From contig JAUTXM010000016.1 of the NCBI GenBank assembly GCA_030838025.1, forward strand, positions 1 through 6,155: a stretch of DNA of 6,155 bases. Reading direction: 5' to 3'. Below, in pieces: positions 1-6,155 of the stretch. The translations under genes and the position numbers were made by a program. The notes beneath the pieces were generated by a model. It did not search any database. It was not told where the DNA came from and was given only the letters and a program-made list of their open reading frames with translations. The DNA comes from Acidimicrobiaceae bacterium. Its GTDB lineage: Bacteria > Actinomycetota > Acidimicrobiia > Acidimicrobiales > Palsa-688. Position 1 is the stretch's first letter. Each line of letters opens with the position of its first letter.

Positions 1-879
1 GGTCAGGAGGTCGTGGCGACCGGTCCCGTCCGCGTTGACGATCGCCAGGCCCGAGCTGCCTGCCATTTCCGTGAGGTACAGGATGCGGCGGCCGTCAGGC
101 GACCATAGGGGGCCGACACCCGCCACGCCGAGGGGCGTGGCGGGGCCCACCGCGACCAACCCGGCTGCGGTCTCGGCGATCTTCTGTACCGTGAGCTGCG
201 GTAAGCCCGTGGCGTAGGCGACGGCCATGACGTTGATCACGGCGGTGCCGTCGGGGGACACGACGGCCACAGCCCCGTCGCCCAGGCGGGTCACCGGCCC
301 ACCCGCGGCCGGGACTGCCCAGGTGGCGTAGGTGTCCTCGCTCTCGAACACGATGAAGTGCCCGTCGGGCGTCCAGTGCGGGTCGATGTAGGCGCCGGTG
401 ACCAGCACCCGCTCGTCGCGGCCGTCGGCCGCCATGGTCACGATGCCTCGGGTGCCGTTGGGCAGGACCTGCGTCACGGCCAGGCGCCCGGTCGCAGGCC
501 CGGCCGTGGCCACCGCCGTGGTGGTCGTTTCCGCCGGTACCCCGCCCGCGGGATTGGACGGGCCAGGCGGCCGCGTTCTCGATATCGGCGGCCCGGTGAC
601 GGCCGGCGGCGATGCCTGAGCCGGCGTGGCCGCCGCCCCTTGGGTCGCCTCGGTCGAGCCGGCCGCGGCCGTGGTGGCGGAGGGGGCGGAGGTGGCGGAG
701 GTGGCGGAGGTGGCGCCGGAAAGGTCGATCGCCGGGCGGGCGCCGGCGGTGGTGCCCCGCACGGCAATGCTTGCGCCGGTGTGGCCCGACCGGGGCAGCA
801 CCGCGATCACGGCGACGACGGCGACTACTGCGACGATGGCGAGTGCGGCCGCGAGAGTCTGGCGCGCACGGGGCCGCAT
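1..879 (-). CDS. Membrane-anchored TolB/PD40-type beta-propeller protein, 3' end outside window
   Basis: An uninterrupted frame of 293 codons runs from ATG at 879 to the left edge, with no stop in the window. Residues 1-7 are Arg-rich, residues 8-28 form a hydrophobic Ala/Val helix (signal anchor or uncleaved signal peptide), and there is no lipobox Cys. Residues about 30-130 are a low-complexity Ala/Ser/Thr/Pro linker. From about 131 the pattern is beta-propeller: HWTPDGHFIVFES at 168-180 and PLWSPDGRRILYLTE at 257-271 match PD40 blades (W-S/T-P-D-G), and AADGRDERVL (150-159) and NADGTGRHDL (282-291) are the turns typical between blades. The inferred product is an exported, tethered propeller, probably for protein or ligand binding; its partner is unknown. 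It lies 84 bp after hemL on the same strand but no role in heme synthesis is implied. Start uncertain: GGGAG sits only 1 base before this ATG; an in-frame TTG at 915 adds 12 residues without a better ribosome site. Confidence 0.8.
   Translation of the reverse strand, partial: MRPRARQTLAAALAIVAVVAVVAVIAVLPRSGHTGASIAVRGTTAGARPAIDLSGATSATSATSAPSATTAAAGSTEATQGAAATPAQASPPAVTGPPISRTRPPGPSNPAGGVPAETTTTAVATAGPATGRLAVTQVLPNGTRGIVTMAADGRDERVLVTGAYIDPHWTPDGHFIVFESEDTYATWAVPAAGGPVTRLGDGAVAVVSPDGTAVINVMAVAYATGLPQLTVQKIAETAAGLVAVGPATPLGVAGVGPLWSPDGRRILYLTEMAGSSGLAIVNADGTGRHDLLT
679..714 (-). repeat. 9-bp in-frame tandem repeat in the linker of the propeller gene
   Basis: On the plus strand the unit GGAGGTGGC occurs three times exactly (688-696, 697-705, 706-714), preceded by a copy with one T-to-G change (679-687). 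In the gene this encodes a Ser-Ala-Thr repeat in the extracytoplasmic linker. The unit length is a multiple of three, so copy-number change would alter linker length without shifting the frame. Confidence 0.85.
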
Positions 880-932
880 GCTCCCGAGGGTACGGATGGG
901 GCCGTCGGGCGCCAATGGCCCGATCGAGCCAT
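825..932 (-). CDS. Candidate short overlapping ORF (35 aa) with a strong ribosome site
   Basis: ATG at 932 opens a 35-codon frame ending at TAG (825-827). An in-frame ATG at 947 would add five residues. It overlaps the first 55 bases of the propeller gene in a different frame. The peptide begins MARSGHWRPT, is rich in Arg, Pro and Ser, and resembles no family I recognise. The only reason to list it is the AGGAGG just upstream, the best Shine-Dalgarno between hemL and the propeller gene. It could be a leader peptide coupling translation into the larger gene, the former N-terminus of that gene before a frameshift, or chance. I consider a functional peptide unlikely. Confidence 0.2.
   Translation of the reverse strand: MARSGHWRPTAPSVPSGACGPVRARLSRPHSPSSQ
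905..923. other. Short inverted repeat in the hemL to propeller-gene gap
   Basis: TCGGGC at 905-910 and GCCCGA at 918-923 are exact 6-bp inverted repeats around a 7-base loop. On the minus strand no T run follows, so it is not a convincing intrinsic terminator. It sits between the two candidate starts (932 and 879) and could affect their use, or be a by-product of high GC content. Confidence 0.3.
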
Positions 933-934
933 TT

Positions 935-941
935 CCCTCCT
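935..941 (-). promoter_or_regulatory. Strong Shine-Dalgarno AGGAGGG between hemL and the propeller gene
   Basis: The minus strand reads AGGAGGG from 941 to 935, then AA, then ATG at 932. The spacing (3 bases after AGGAGG) is short but usable. The nearest start in the propeller frame (TTG at 915) is about 20 bases away and the ATG at 879 is much further, so this site does not directly serve the obvious gene. Confidence 0.5.
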
Positions 942-963
942 AGTCATTCCTCGTGCCGTCGGG

Positions 964-2260
<1,297 letters not shown>

Positions 2261-2268
<8 letters not shown>

Positions 2269-3244
2269 CGAGGGTTTCGGCGACCTCACCCGCCAGGTAG
2301 GTGAGGATCAGGTCGGCGCCGGCTCGCTTGATGGCCGTCAGGTGCTCCAGGGCGACCGCGTCACCGTCGATCCAGCCGTTGGCCGCGGCCGCCTTGATCA
2401 TGGCGTACTCCCCGCTCACGTGGTACGCCGCCACCGGCAGATCGACCAGCAGGCGGACGTCTCGGATCACGTCCAGGTACGCCAGGGCGGGCTTCACCAT
2501 CACCATGTCGGCCCCCTCGGCCACGTCGAGCGCCACCTCGACCAGTGCCTCGCGGCGGTTGTGGAAATCCTGCTGGTAGGCCCGGCGGTTGCCCCCGCCC
2601 GTGATCTGCACATCCACCGCGTCACGGAACGGGCCGTACAGCGCCGAGGAGTACTTGGCGGCATAGGCCAGGATGGCCACGTTGTCGAACCCGCCGCCGT
2701 CGAGGGCCGAGCGGATGGCTGCGACCTGGCCGTCCATCATCCCCGACGGAGCCACGACGTCCGCGCCGGCCGCCGCCTGGGCCAGGGCGACACGCTGGTA
2801 CAACTCGATCGTGCCGTCATTGTCGACCTGCCCCTCGTCGTCCACGATGCCGCAGTGGCCGTGGTCGGTGTACTCGTCCAGGCACAGGTCGGCGATGACG
2901 ACGATGGAGTCGCCCAGTTCGTCCTTCAGGTCGGCGATGGCGACCTGGACGATGCCGTCGGGATTCCACGCCTCGGTGCCGGTGGCATCCTTGCGGGTGG
3001 GCACGCCGAACAGCACGACGGCGGGCACGCCGAGGAACGTGAGCCGTTCCGCCTCCTTGACCAGCGAATCGCGAGTGTGTTGCACCACCCCGGGCAGCGA
3101 GGCGATCGGTCGGGGCTCGTCGATCCCCTCCCGGACGAAGAGCGGGGCGACGAGATCGTCCACCGAGAGCCGGGTTTCGGCGACCATGCGGCGCAGGGCG
3201 GGGGTTCGCCGCAACCGGCGCATCCGGCGTTCAGGGAAGGCCAT
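2261..3244 (-). CDS. hemB: Delta-aminolevulinic acid dehydratase (porphobilinogen synthase)
   Basis: This cytoplasmic enzyme condenses two 5-aminolevulinate molecules into porphobilinogen. The 327-residue length is normal. Both active-site lysines are present: K197 in AYAAKYSSALYGPFRDA and the Schiff-base K251 in MVMVKPALAYLD. The metal-site motif is DLCLDEYTDHGHCG (119-132): C121, D123, C131. The zinc-type enzyme of E. coli has three cysteines here, and the Mg-dependent plant/Pseudomonas type has none, so the second position is Asp instead of Cys. I recall this hybrid pattern as common in actinobacteria. The C-terminal Y-H-V-S-G-E-Y-A-M substrate-site motif is intact (274-282). ATG 3244 lies 6 bp after the cobA-hemD stop. 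The six bases between are pyrimidine-rich with no Shine-Dalgarno, so translation probably depends on coupling to the upstream gene. Confidence 0.97.
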
Positions 3245-3250
3245 AGGGAG

Positions 3251-4714
3251 TTACGACGGTACTGCGCGCAGTCCCGAAACCAGGGCGTCGATCAAGCCCT
3301 CGATGCTGTGCTCGTCGGCGACGACATCGACCTCGAACCCCTCGGCGCGGGCGGTGGCGGCGGTGATCGGACCGATGCACGCCACGAAGGGCGGCACCAC
3401 CCCTGGGGCGATCGCCACGAAGTTGGTGACCGTCGATGACGAGGTGAAGGTGATGGCGTCGGCATCCCCGGCCGCCTCGAGGGCTGCGGGGTCGGGGCGG
3501 CCGACCTCGGTCCGGTACGCCTCGACCACCTCGACCGCCCAGCCCTTGGCGGCCAGGCCCTCGGGAAGGACGTCGCGGGCGACGGCGGCGCGGGGCACCA
3601 GCACCTCACCGCCACCGTCGGCGCACGGGAAGGCGGCGACCAGGGACTCGGCCACGAACTCCGGGGGTACCAGGTCGGCCGCCAGCGAATGGGATTCGAG
3701 GGTCGCCGCGGTGCCCGGCCCGATCGCCGCGATCGATGCCGAGGCGAACGACCGGGCGTCTCGCAGCAGCGGCAGGAAGCGCTCCACCGCCCGGGGGGAG
3801 GTGAACACCACCCACTGGTAGCGACCGGCGGTCAGATCGGCCGCCGCCCGCCGGAGCGACGCACCCCCGTCGAGCGGGTCGGTCACCTCGATGGTCGGCA
3901 ACTCGATCACGTCGGCGCCAAGAGAACGGAGGCGCTCGGACAGCGCCGAGGCGTCGGCCCGGGCCCGGGTGACCACCACTCGGCGGCCGAACAGAGGGCG
4001 ACGCTCGAACCAGGTCAGGTCGAGGGCGGCGACGGGGCCCACGACGATGGTGACCGGCGGCGCGAGTTCGGTCGCGCCCAAGGCCGCCAGGGTGGTACGC
4101 ACGGTGCGCTGCTCGGGACGGGTCCCCCAGCGCACCGCCATGACCGGGGTCTCCGGTGTCAGGCCCCCGGCCATGAGGTGCTCGGCGATGGCGGCGCGAT
4201 GGGCCACCCCCATGAGCACGACAATCGTGCCGCCTGCGGCCGCGAGGGCCTTCCAGTTGGTCTCCTGGTCGACCGCGTGCCGGGAATGGCCGGTCACCAC
4301 CGTGAACGAGGTCGACAGGCCGCGGTGGGTGACCGGCACGCCCGCGTAGGCCGGGGCGGCGATGGCCGACGTGACCCCGGGCACGACCTCCCAGGCGATC
4401 CCCGCCTCGATGAGCGCCCCCGCCTCCTCCCCACCGCGGCCGAACACGAAGGGGTCGCCGCCCTTGAGCCGCACCACGGTCTGGCCCCTCGTGGCACGCT
4501 CGACCAGCAGGCGGTTGATGGCGTCCTGGTCGACCGGCCCACCGGGTGACTTGCCGACGTCGATGCGCTCGGCGCCGGCTGGGGCGAGATCCAGGAGCGA
4601 CACCTCGGCCAACCGGTCATGGATCACCACGTCGGCGCGGGCCAGCACCTGGGCCGCCCGCACCGTCAACAGCCCCGGATCCCCCGGCCCCGCGCCCACC
4701 AGGTAGACGGTCAC
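3251..4714 (-). CDS. cobA-hemD: Fused uroporphyrinogen-III C-methyltransferase / uroporphyrinogen-III synthase
   Basis: A 487-residue two-domain protein. Residues 1-about 236 are an SAM-dependent uroporphyrinogen-III methyltransferase (SUMT): VGAGPGDPGLLTV (6-18), RLKGGDPFVFGRGGEE (82-97), VVPGVTSA (110-117) and VTHRG (128-132). This half makes precorrin-2 for cobalamin or siroheme. Residues about 242-487 are uroporphyrinogen-III synthase, which cyclises and inverts ring D of hydroxymethylbilane: VVVTRARADAS (246-256), VVFTSPRAVERF (302-313), AIGPGTAATL (330-339), VPRA (373-376) and ITFTSSSTVTNF (421-432). Such fusions are typical of actinobacteria and some Firmicutes. I chose GTG at 4714 because SUMT homology begins immediately (MTVYLVGAG). 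The frame stays open upstream to about 5119, but that extension crosses the repeat-bearing gap and looks non-coding. GAGGA at 4725-4729 is the only ribosome site candidate and lies in a predicted hairpin. Confidence 0.95.
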   Translation of the reverse strand: MTVYLVGAGPGDPGLLTVRAAQVLARADVVIHDRLAEVSLLDLAPAGAERIDVGKSPGGPVDQDAINRLLVERATRGQTVVRLKGGDPFVFGRGGEEAGALIEAGIAWEVVPGVTSAIAAPAYAGVPVTHRGLSTSFTVVTGHSRHAVDQETNWKALAAAGGTIVVLMGVAHRAAIAEHLMAGGLTPETPVMAVRWGTRPEQRTVRTTLAALGATELAPPVTIVVGPVAALDLTWFERRPLFGRRVVVTRARADASALSERLRSLGADVIELPTIEVTDPLDGGASLRRAAADLTAGRYQWVVFTSPRAVERFLPLLRDARSFASASIAAIGPGTAATLESHSLAADLVPPEFVAESLVAAFPCADGGGEVLVPRAAVARDVLPEGLAAKGWAVEVVEAYRTEVGRPDPAALEAAGDADAITFTSSSTVTNFVAIAPGVVPPFVACIGPITAATARAEGFEVDVVADEHSIEGLIDALVSGLRAVPS

Positions 4715-4716
4715 GA

Positions 4717-4772
4717 CCCGTTTTTCCTCGACAAACCCACAGCGGATGGGGGATTGGCGCGACAAAAACGGG
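4717..4772 (-). promoter_or_regulatory. Predicted RNA hairpin enclosing the cobA-hemD ribosome site
   Basis: CCCGTTTTT at 4717-4725 and AAAAACGGG at 4764-4772 are exact 9-bp inverted repeats and enclose the inner stem of copy A. In the minus-strand transcript the structure ends 2 bases before the GTG start at 4714 and contains the GAGGA Shine-Dalgarno candidate (4725-4729), with its final A paired in the outer stem. This arrangement could lower or condition translation of cobA-hemD. The inverted repeat is seen directly; the regulatory role is inferred. Confidence 0.45.
4720..4768 (-). repeat. Hairpin repeat, copy A
   Basis: This 49-bp copy matches copy B (4791-4839) at about 40 of 50 aligned positions with one gap. 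It contains an inner stem, 4736-4741 against 4747-4752, with one A/G mismatch. CGACAAA (plus strand) occurs at 4729-4735 and again at 4760-4766. It ends six bases before the cobA-hemD start and supplies GAGGA, the only Shine-Dalgarno-like sequence there. Confidence 0.8.
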
Positions 4773-4790
4773 CGGCCCTCGTCTCGGCAC

Positions 4791-4839
4791 GTTTTCCCTC
4801 GACAAACCCACACTGGATGTGGGGTATCCCGCGACAAAA
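4791..4839 (-). repeat. Hairpin repeat, copy B
   Basis: This is the second 49-bp copy, 71 bp from copy A. The inner stem is perfect: CCCACA at 4807-4812 and TGTGGG at 4818-4823 around a 5-base loop. CGACAAA occurs at 4800-4806 and 4832-4838. On the minus strand the stem is followed by TTTGTCG, a weak U-tract, so a terminator or attenuator is conceivable but not convincing. Confidence 0.8.
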
Positions 4840-4906
4840 GGGGCCAGGGGGGTGATCGAACCCCGGCAGCGTGATTCCAGCCGAGACGGTCAGGACCGCA
4901 CCTTGT

Positions 4907-4924
4907 CGCCACGGTTCCGTGGCG
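4907..4924. repeat. Near-perfect palindrome in the hemC to cobA-hemD gap
   Basis: CGCCACGG and CCGTGGCG are exact 8-bp arms around a central TT. As DNA it resembles an operator for a dimeric repressor. As RNA the 2-base loop would need to open to a shorter stem with a larger loop. No gene overlaps it. I cannot match it to a known regulator site. Confidence 0.6.
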
Positions 4925-4940
4925 CGGGGCAGGGGGCGGC

Positions 4941-4958
4941 GGTTCCGAGGAGGGAACC
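4941..4958. repeat. Second inverted repeat in the gap, with a GAGGAG loop
   Basis: GGTTCC (4941-4946) and GGAACC (4953-4958) form exact 6-bp arms around GAGGAG on the plus strand, or CUCCUC in a minus-strand transcript. It shares CGGTTCCG with the palindrome at 4907-4924 (4913-4920 and 4940-4947). The remaining sequence to hemC shows no gene, promoter or terminator that I can support. Confidence 0.5.
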
Positions 4959-5036
4959 CGAGGTCTGGACAGCAGGTTCTCCGCCCAGTTGCATCCGGTA
5001 GCGGTTCGGCGCGACCAAAACCACCCGGTCGGAGGG

Positions 5037-5969
5037 TCACTGGAGTGCGCCGTCGCGCTCGTCCAGCAGGTTTGCCCCCCCTGCGTGGTGCAGCAGGTAC
5101 GCCGCCAGGTGGTCGCCAACCGCCGCTGGATCGTCGCCCGCAGCCCCGGCGTGGCGCGCTCGGAGGAGGACGTGGCCGTCGGGGCTCGCCATCATCCCCT
5201 CGATGGTGATCCCCCCCGCCGGCTCCGGCACCGCCAGGGCCCCGACGGGCAGGTCGCACCCTCCGCCCAACCGGGCGAGGAAGCCCCGCTCGGCCCGCAC
5301 CATCCGGTGCGCCGCCGGGTCGTCGACCGCCGCCAGGAGGTCGAGCATCTCCTCGTCCCCGGCCCGGCACTCCACCGCGAGCGCGCCCTGCGCCACCTGG
5401 GGCAGCATGATCGCGGTGTCGAGCACCTCGGTGGCGTGATCCATGAGTCCCAGCCGGCGCAGGGCGGCCACGGCCACCACGACCGCCTGATCGGGACCGG
5501 CCTGGGCCAATCGAGTGGCGATGTTGCCGCGGAGCCCGGTGAAGGTGAGGTCGGGCCGCAACCACGCCAGCTGCGCCCGGCGGCGCACCGACCCTGTCGC
5601 CACACGCGCCCCGGCGGGCAACGCCTCGAGCGTCGAGCCGACCAGCGCGTCCGCCGGGTCGTCGCGTTCGGGAACGCACGCCAGGACCAGGCCATCGGCG
5701 GTGGCTGACGGCAGGTCCTTGGCCGAATGCACAGCCAGGTCGGCCCGCCCGTCGAGCACCGCGGCCTGGACCTCCTTCACGAACACGCCCTGGCCACCCA
5801 TCTCCCACACCGCCACGTCCTGGCGCCGGTCACCGAAGGTCTCGACCACGACCAACTCGACGACCAGCCCCGGGTGCGCGGAGCGGAGTCGGTCGGCGAC
5901 GCGCGTCGCCTGCCAGCGGGCGAGCGTGCTGCCGCGAGTGGCGACCCGGATGCGCGCGGGACCCTCCGT
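5037..5969 (-). CDS. hemC: Porphobilinogen deaminase (hydroxymethylbilane synthase), non-canonical start
   Basis: This cytoplasmic enzyme links four porphobilinogens into hydroxymethylbilane on a dipyrromethane cofactor. Counting from ACG at 5969 the product is 310 residues, normal for the family (about 305-315). Motifs are RVATRGSTLARWQA (8-21), GGQGVFVKEVQ, AVHSAKDLPS with catalytic D85, TGSVRRRAQL (125 onward), RGNIATRL (147 onward), and GGGCDLPVGA with cofactor cysteine C238. The frame has no ATG, GTG or TTG upstream of TTG 5855, and that start would delete the essential TRGS-LA-WQ strand. The hemA stop and codon 1 read TAACG, where TAATG would be the usual junction. The alternative start ATC at 5951 follows GGAGGG (5962-5967) by 10 bases and gives 304 residues. 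Identity is certain; the start is not. The stop is TGA at 5037-5039. Confidence 0.95.
   Translation of the reverse strand, partial: TEGPARIRVATRGSTLARWQATRVADRLRSAHPGLVVELVVVETFGDRRQDVAVWEMGGQGVFVKEVQAAVLDGRADLAVHSAKDLPSATADGLVLACVPERDDPADALVGSTLEALPAGARVATGSVRRRAQLAWLRPDLTFTGLRGNIATRLAQAGPDQAVVVAVAALRRLGLMDHATEVLDTAIMLPQVAQGALAVECRAGDEEMLDLLAAVDDPAAHRMVRAERGFLARLGGGCDLPVGALAVPEPAGGITIEGMMASPDGHVLLRARHAGAAGDDPAAVGDHLAAYLLHHAGGANLLDERDGALQ
5962..5967 (-). promoter_or_regulatory. GGAGGG Shine-Dalgarno-like sequence at the start of hemC
   Basis: The minus strand reads GGAGGG from 5967 to 5962, directly after the ACG candidate start's first two bases. It is downstream of that start, so it cannot serve it in the usual way. 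It lies 10 bases before ATC at 5951, the other candidate. Confidence 0.4.
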
Positions 5970-6155
5970 TAGAGGTTGAACAGGACCCGAACCGCTTCGG
6001 CCAACTGTTCGCCCTGCACCGACCCGGCCACTTCCTTGAGCTGCACCGTGGGTCCGTGCAGCACCTTGGCCAGGAGGCTGCGGGTGAGGGCTTCCACGTC
6101 GCCCCGCTGGCGATCGGTAAGGCCGCTCAGGCGATTGCGGTAGCGGTCGAACTCT
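5969..6155 (-). CDS. hemA: Glutamyl-tRNA reductase, C-terminal 61 residues
   Basis: The 3' end of a gene entering from the right edge; the stop is TAA at 5969-5971. The visible residues begin EFDRYRNRLSGLTDRQRGDV and end AEAVRVLFNL. This matches the C-terminal helical dimerisation domain of glutamyl-tRNA reductase: the helix after DRQR, then the LLAKVLHGPTVQLKE block typical of bacterial HemA. The enzyme reduces glutamyl-tRNA(Glu) with NADPH to glutamate-1-semialdehyde, which HemL then converts. The catalytic Cys and NADPH domains lie outside the window. Its stop overlaps the expected hemC start by one base. With hemL in the same cluster it shows that the organism uses the C5 route and not ALA synthase. 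Confidence 0.93.
   Translation of the reverse strand, partial: EFDRYRNRLSGLTDRQRGDVEALTRSLLAKVLHGPTVQLKEVAGSVQGEQLAEAVRVLFNL

Larger units (their letters stand above)
4709..5040. mobile_element. Candidate small inserted element at the hemC / cobA-hemD junction
   Basis: GGTCAC occurs exactly at 4709-4714 and 5035-5040 (plus strand), flanking 320 bp with no recognisable gene. The right copy includes the hemC stop; the left copy is the first two codons of cobA-hemD. Collapsing the copies gives hemC ending CAGTGA overlapping cobA starting GTGACC, a GTGA operon overlap. This is what insertion with a 6-bp target duplication would leave. The interior holds two copies of a ~49-bp hairpin repeat and two inverted repeats. 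The ends are only loosely inverted (GACC, then GTTTT, then TCG at both ends), so clear terminal inverted repeats are lacking. There is no transposase; if mobile it would be a non-autonomous MITE-like or REP-like element. Alternative: an ordinary regulatory intergenic region with chance 6-bp matches. Confidence 0.4.

Noticed and set aside
4800..4823. Intrinsic terminator (perfect 6-bp stem then TTTGTCG)
   Set aside because: The U-tract is only three uninterrupted bases, and termination here would cut off essential downstream heme genes. Partial attenuation remains possible.
4720..4839. CRISPR-like reading of the two repeats
   Set aside because: Only two copies, about 80% identical and internally palindromic, with a single ~22-bp spacer and no cas genes.
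4845..4863. tRNA T-arm-like GGGGTTCGATCACCCC on the minus strand
   Set aside because: The loop is the wrong size for a 5-bp T stem, and no acceptor, D or anticodon arms are found upstream.
4715..5036. Cobalamin riboswitch ahead of cobA-hemD
   Set aside because: I see no B12-box (GCCACTG-like) sequence or the multi-arm layout expected; the region is repeats and simple hairpins.
3251..5119. Extending cobA-hemD upstream to give a 622-residue protein
   Set aside because: The extra residues come from the gap repeats and antisense-like frames, and SUMT homology begins exactly at GTG 4714.
4711..5808. Minus-strand 365-codon frame overlapping hemC
   Set aside because: It is the out-of-frame shadow of hemC, with Arg/Gly/Pro-rich content and no family resemblance.

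Overview
The window is very GC-rich and carries one co-directional cluster read entirely on the minus strand. From high to low coordinates the order is hemA (3' end only), hemC, a cobA-hemD fusion, hemB, hemL, and a membrane-anchored beta-propeller protein that runs off the left edge. The hemA-hemC-cobA/hemD-hemB order, the fused CobA-HemD protein and the Cys-Asp-Cys metal site of HemB all resemble actinobacteria. The lineage is probably a high-GC actinobacterium, perhaps outside the well-studied genera, but this window alone cannot fix the class.

HemA (with HemL) makes 5-aminolevulinate by the C5 route from glutamyl-tRNA. HemB condenses it to porphobilinogen, HemC polymerises that to hydroxymethylbilane, and the HemD half of the fusion closes the ring to uroporphyrinogen III. 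The CobA half methylates uroporphyrinogen III to precorrin-2, the branch point toward cobalamin and siroheme. Most junctions are tight: hemA/hemC share one base, cobA-hemD to hemB is 6 bp apart, and hemB/hemL overlap by 8 bp.

The exception is the hemC to cobA-hemD junction, where about 320 bp of non-coding DNA (4715-5034) separates the genes. It lies between two copies of GGTCAC (plus strand). Removing it with one copy would leave hemC and cobA overlapping by GTGA, a classic operon junction. It contains two copies of a ~49-bp hairpin-forming repeat and two further inverted repeats. It looks like a small inserted element. Its cobA-proximal hairpin covers the presumed cobA ribosome binding site and ends 2 bases before the GTG start.

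Two start-codon puzzles stand out. hemC has no ATG, GTG or TTG compatible with a full-length protein; the expected start is ACG, fused to the hemA stop as TAACG. The beta-propeller gene has a poorly placed Shine-Dalgarno at its own ATG, while a strong AGGAGG upstream serves a short overlapping ORF in another frame.

No tRNA, rRNA, CRISPR array, known riboswitch or convincing intrinsic terminator was found.
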